A DNA stretch of 14,855 nt from Acidobacteriaceae bacterium (GTDB taxonomy: Bacteria; Acidobacteriota; Terriglobia; Terriglobales; Acidobacteriaceae). The stretch is taken from NCBI GenBank assembly GCA_003140705.1, contig PLKU01000142.1, positions 6,928-21,782 of the forward strand. Direction: 5' to 3'. The translations under genes and the position numbers were made by a program. The notes beneath the pieces were generated by a model that saw only the letters and a program-made list of their open reading frames with translations, searched no databases and was not told the origin of the DNA. Positions 13,728 to 14,855 of the stretch are shown in pieces (positions within the stretch are counted from its first letter, which is position 1; each line of letters opens with the position of its first letter).

Positions 13728-14537
13728 CTATACAGACGGTGTGGCTGCCACTGTGACTGGACGGCCCGCCAGCGCAGGCCTCACCAGCTCCGCAGGCCAT
13801 ATATAGACCGCGAGACGCCGAGAGTAATGCAGCACCGGTTCCTGATCTGGCAGCTGAATGCCAATGGCCGTCGCCAAGTCGTTTCGCTCGATCTCGGCTT
13901 CAGCATCTTCCAATGGCCATGGGACGTGATGAAGATTGGCCCGCACCGCCTGACCCGCCCGGTTGCGCGTAAATAAGCAACTGCGTTCGAGCAGGAAGTA
14001 TTCCAGCGACCCGCTATTGCCGTCCGCAAGTTTGCGCGTTGGTCCAAGTCCGCGGTAGCGCGCCTTGAAGATCATTTGCTGGCTGGAAAACCGCCGACGG
14101 CTATAGAACGAAAATTCTCGATCCGATCTTTGATCGAGTCGCATCTCTGCCCAGTGATAAGGCAAATGAAAAAAGGTGTGCGCCACGGCAACGGCCAGCA
14201 GGTTGCTCGCGTCGAGCGAGAAGAAATAGACACCCGGAGTGCCTGTGTGTTCGTCACGAACATAGGTGCGCAGGTTCAGGTCGGGGAAGCTGCGCATTCC
14301 GGGAACCGGAGGCATTCCCCGGACCTTGATTCGGTCTAGCCAGAAGGGCACCACCCCTAGCCACGCCGAACCCTGGAAGGTATCCACCTGGAGGCCTTCG
14401 GGCAATAGAGGAGTGATGGACGCTGCCGGGACGGGCCAGTGGGCAAACAGCAAGTCGTTCCAGCGCTGTGTCATCATCCAGCGCCCCGAGGGCAATGGCC
14501 GCGGCCTGTGCGACGTGCGTACCAAATACTTCTGCAT
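13728..14537 (-). CDS. DUF2071 (YqjF-family) protein
   Basis: The 269-residue product matches the COG3361/DUF2071 pattern. It shows RWNDLLFAHWPVP (23-35), LLPEGLQVDTFQGSAWLGVVPF, MRSFPDLNLRTYVRDEHTGTPGVYFFSLDA, and FFHLPYHWAEMRLD. The family is widespread in soil bacteria, apparently cytoplasmic, and has no established biochemical role; it has an acetoacetate-decarboxylase-like fold by some predictions, which I cannot test here. No signal peptide is seen. GGGAG lies 6 nt before the ATG at 14537. A start at M21/M22 (14477/14474) would still keep the conserved core, so the first 20 residues are uncertain. It diverges from the ThyX-like gene. Confidence 0.88.
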   Translation of the reverse strand: MQKYLVRTSHRPRPLPSGRWMMTQRWNDLLFAHWPVPAASITPLLPEGLQVDTFQGSAWLGVVPFWLDRIKVRGMPPVPGMRSFPDLNLRTYVRDEHTGTPGVYFFSLDASNLLAVAVAHTFFHLPYHWAEMRLDQRSDREFSFYSRRRFSSQQMIFKARYRGLGPTRKLADGNSGSLEYFLLERSCLFTRNRAGQAVRANLHHVPWPLEDAEAEIERNDLATAIGIQLPDQEPVLHYSRRLAVYIWPAELVRPALAGRPVTVAATPSV

Positions 14538-14597
14538 GTCCTACTCCCGCTTTGTCGATCCTGTAAAGCTCAGCCCATTTTGCCCAGATGCCTGGTT

Positions 14598-14623
14598 CCG
14601 CTGGTTTTAAGAAGAACCAACGG
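14598..14623. repeat. Inverted repeat between the DUF2071 and ThyX-like genes
   Basis: CCGcTGGTT and AACCAaCGG pair at 8 of 9 positions around the 8-nt loop TTAAGAAG. It sits in the 118-bp divergent gap and could be an operator for either gene. No clear promoter was found beside it. Confidence 0.35.
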
Positions 14624-14655
14624 CCATTTGGGATCCACCGCCCAAAAGCAGCCTC

Positions 14656-14855
14656 ATGCCGTATTCTGTTCGCGAGCCCTCATCCATGTCCAGTGAAACT
14701 TTTCTCCCTTCCGGTGCGCGTAACCAAACTGACGTCTTTGCCGTTCACGGAGCCGACCCGGAGGTCCTGGCTTACGCCATGGCCAAATACTCCCGGTCCT
14801 CCCTCTCGATGCGCGAGTCCCTCACTGAGATCAGCGCCCAGCGCGCCGAGCAGTT
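14656..14855 (+). CDS. thyX: Flavin-dependent thymidylate synthase (ThyX-like), N-terminal fragment cut by right edge
   Basis: ThyX makes dTMP from dUMP using FAD and methylene-tetrahydrofolate. My translation from the ATG at 14656 stays open to the end, 66 codons. It contains VFAVHGADPEVLAYAMAKYS, then RSSLSMRESLTEISAQRAEQF, which matches the opening of the long ThyX-type proteins as I remember them; in these an FYFQYGHRS segment follows soon after. That segment and the catalytic RHR-type motif lie beyond the window, so activity cannot be judged. The first ATG at 14656 and the next at 14686 are both possible; neither has a clear ribosome site. The gene diverges from the DUF2071 gene. Confidence 0.68.
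   Translation, partial: MPYSVREPSSMSSETFLPSGARNQTDVFAVHGADPEVLAYAMAKYSRSSLSMRESLTEISAQRAEQ

Overview
The window looks like chromosome of a soil Acidobacteriota bacterium, most likely class Terriglobia. The grounds are a TIGR03435-family secreted protein (a family heavily expanded in Solibacter and relatives), a DUF4382/DUF5666 lipoprotein and a separate DUF5666 secreted protein, GC-rich coding sequence, and many Sec signal peptides typical of a Gram-negative envelope. This is inference from families, not a phylogeny. No RNA genes, CRISPR arrays, insertion sequences or phage genes were seen.

Left part (1-5052). A partial egtB (ergothioneine synthase) reads leftward off the window edge. Divergent from it is a secreted TPR protein. 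Next come a secreted DUF5666 protein and a TIGR03435 protein, 23 nt apart and probably one transcript, then an MFS anion:cation-symporter-type transporter that probably starts at TTG.

Centre (5196-10999). Six same-strand genes form a tightly packed locus: ABC ATPase, MacB/LolC-type permease, LolA-like periplasmic protein, outer-membrane beta-barrel-like protein, LytS-type histidine kinase and LytTR response regulator. Three junctions overlap (29 nt, 8 nt and ATGA) and one gap is 11 nt. The only real gap, 56 nt, carries a near-palindrome. The order suggests a trans-envelope lipid or lipoprotein route with its own two-component regulator. There is no membrane-fusion protein, no TolC and no second permease, so it is neither a standard MacAB-TolC pump nor a standard LolCDE set. 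This is the most interesting part of the window. Its substrate cannot be read from the sequence.

Right part (11091-14855). On the minus strand lie fabG (with a perfect TATAAT and a 17-bp palindrome upstream), a DUF4382/DUF5666 lipoprotein followed by a clear intrinsic terminator, and a DUF2071 protein. Diverging from the DUF2071 gene is the start of a probable ThyX-type flavin-dependent thymidylate synthase, cut by the right edge.

Intergenic spaces are all under 300 bp. Several hold short repeats or palindromes, recorded separately. Most promoter calls are weak pattern matches.
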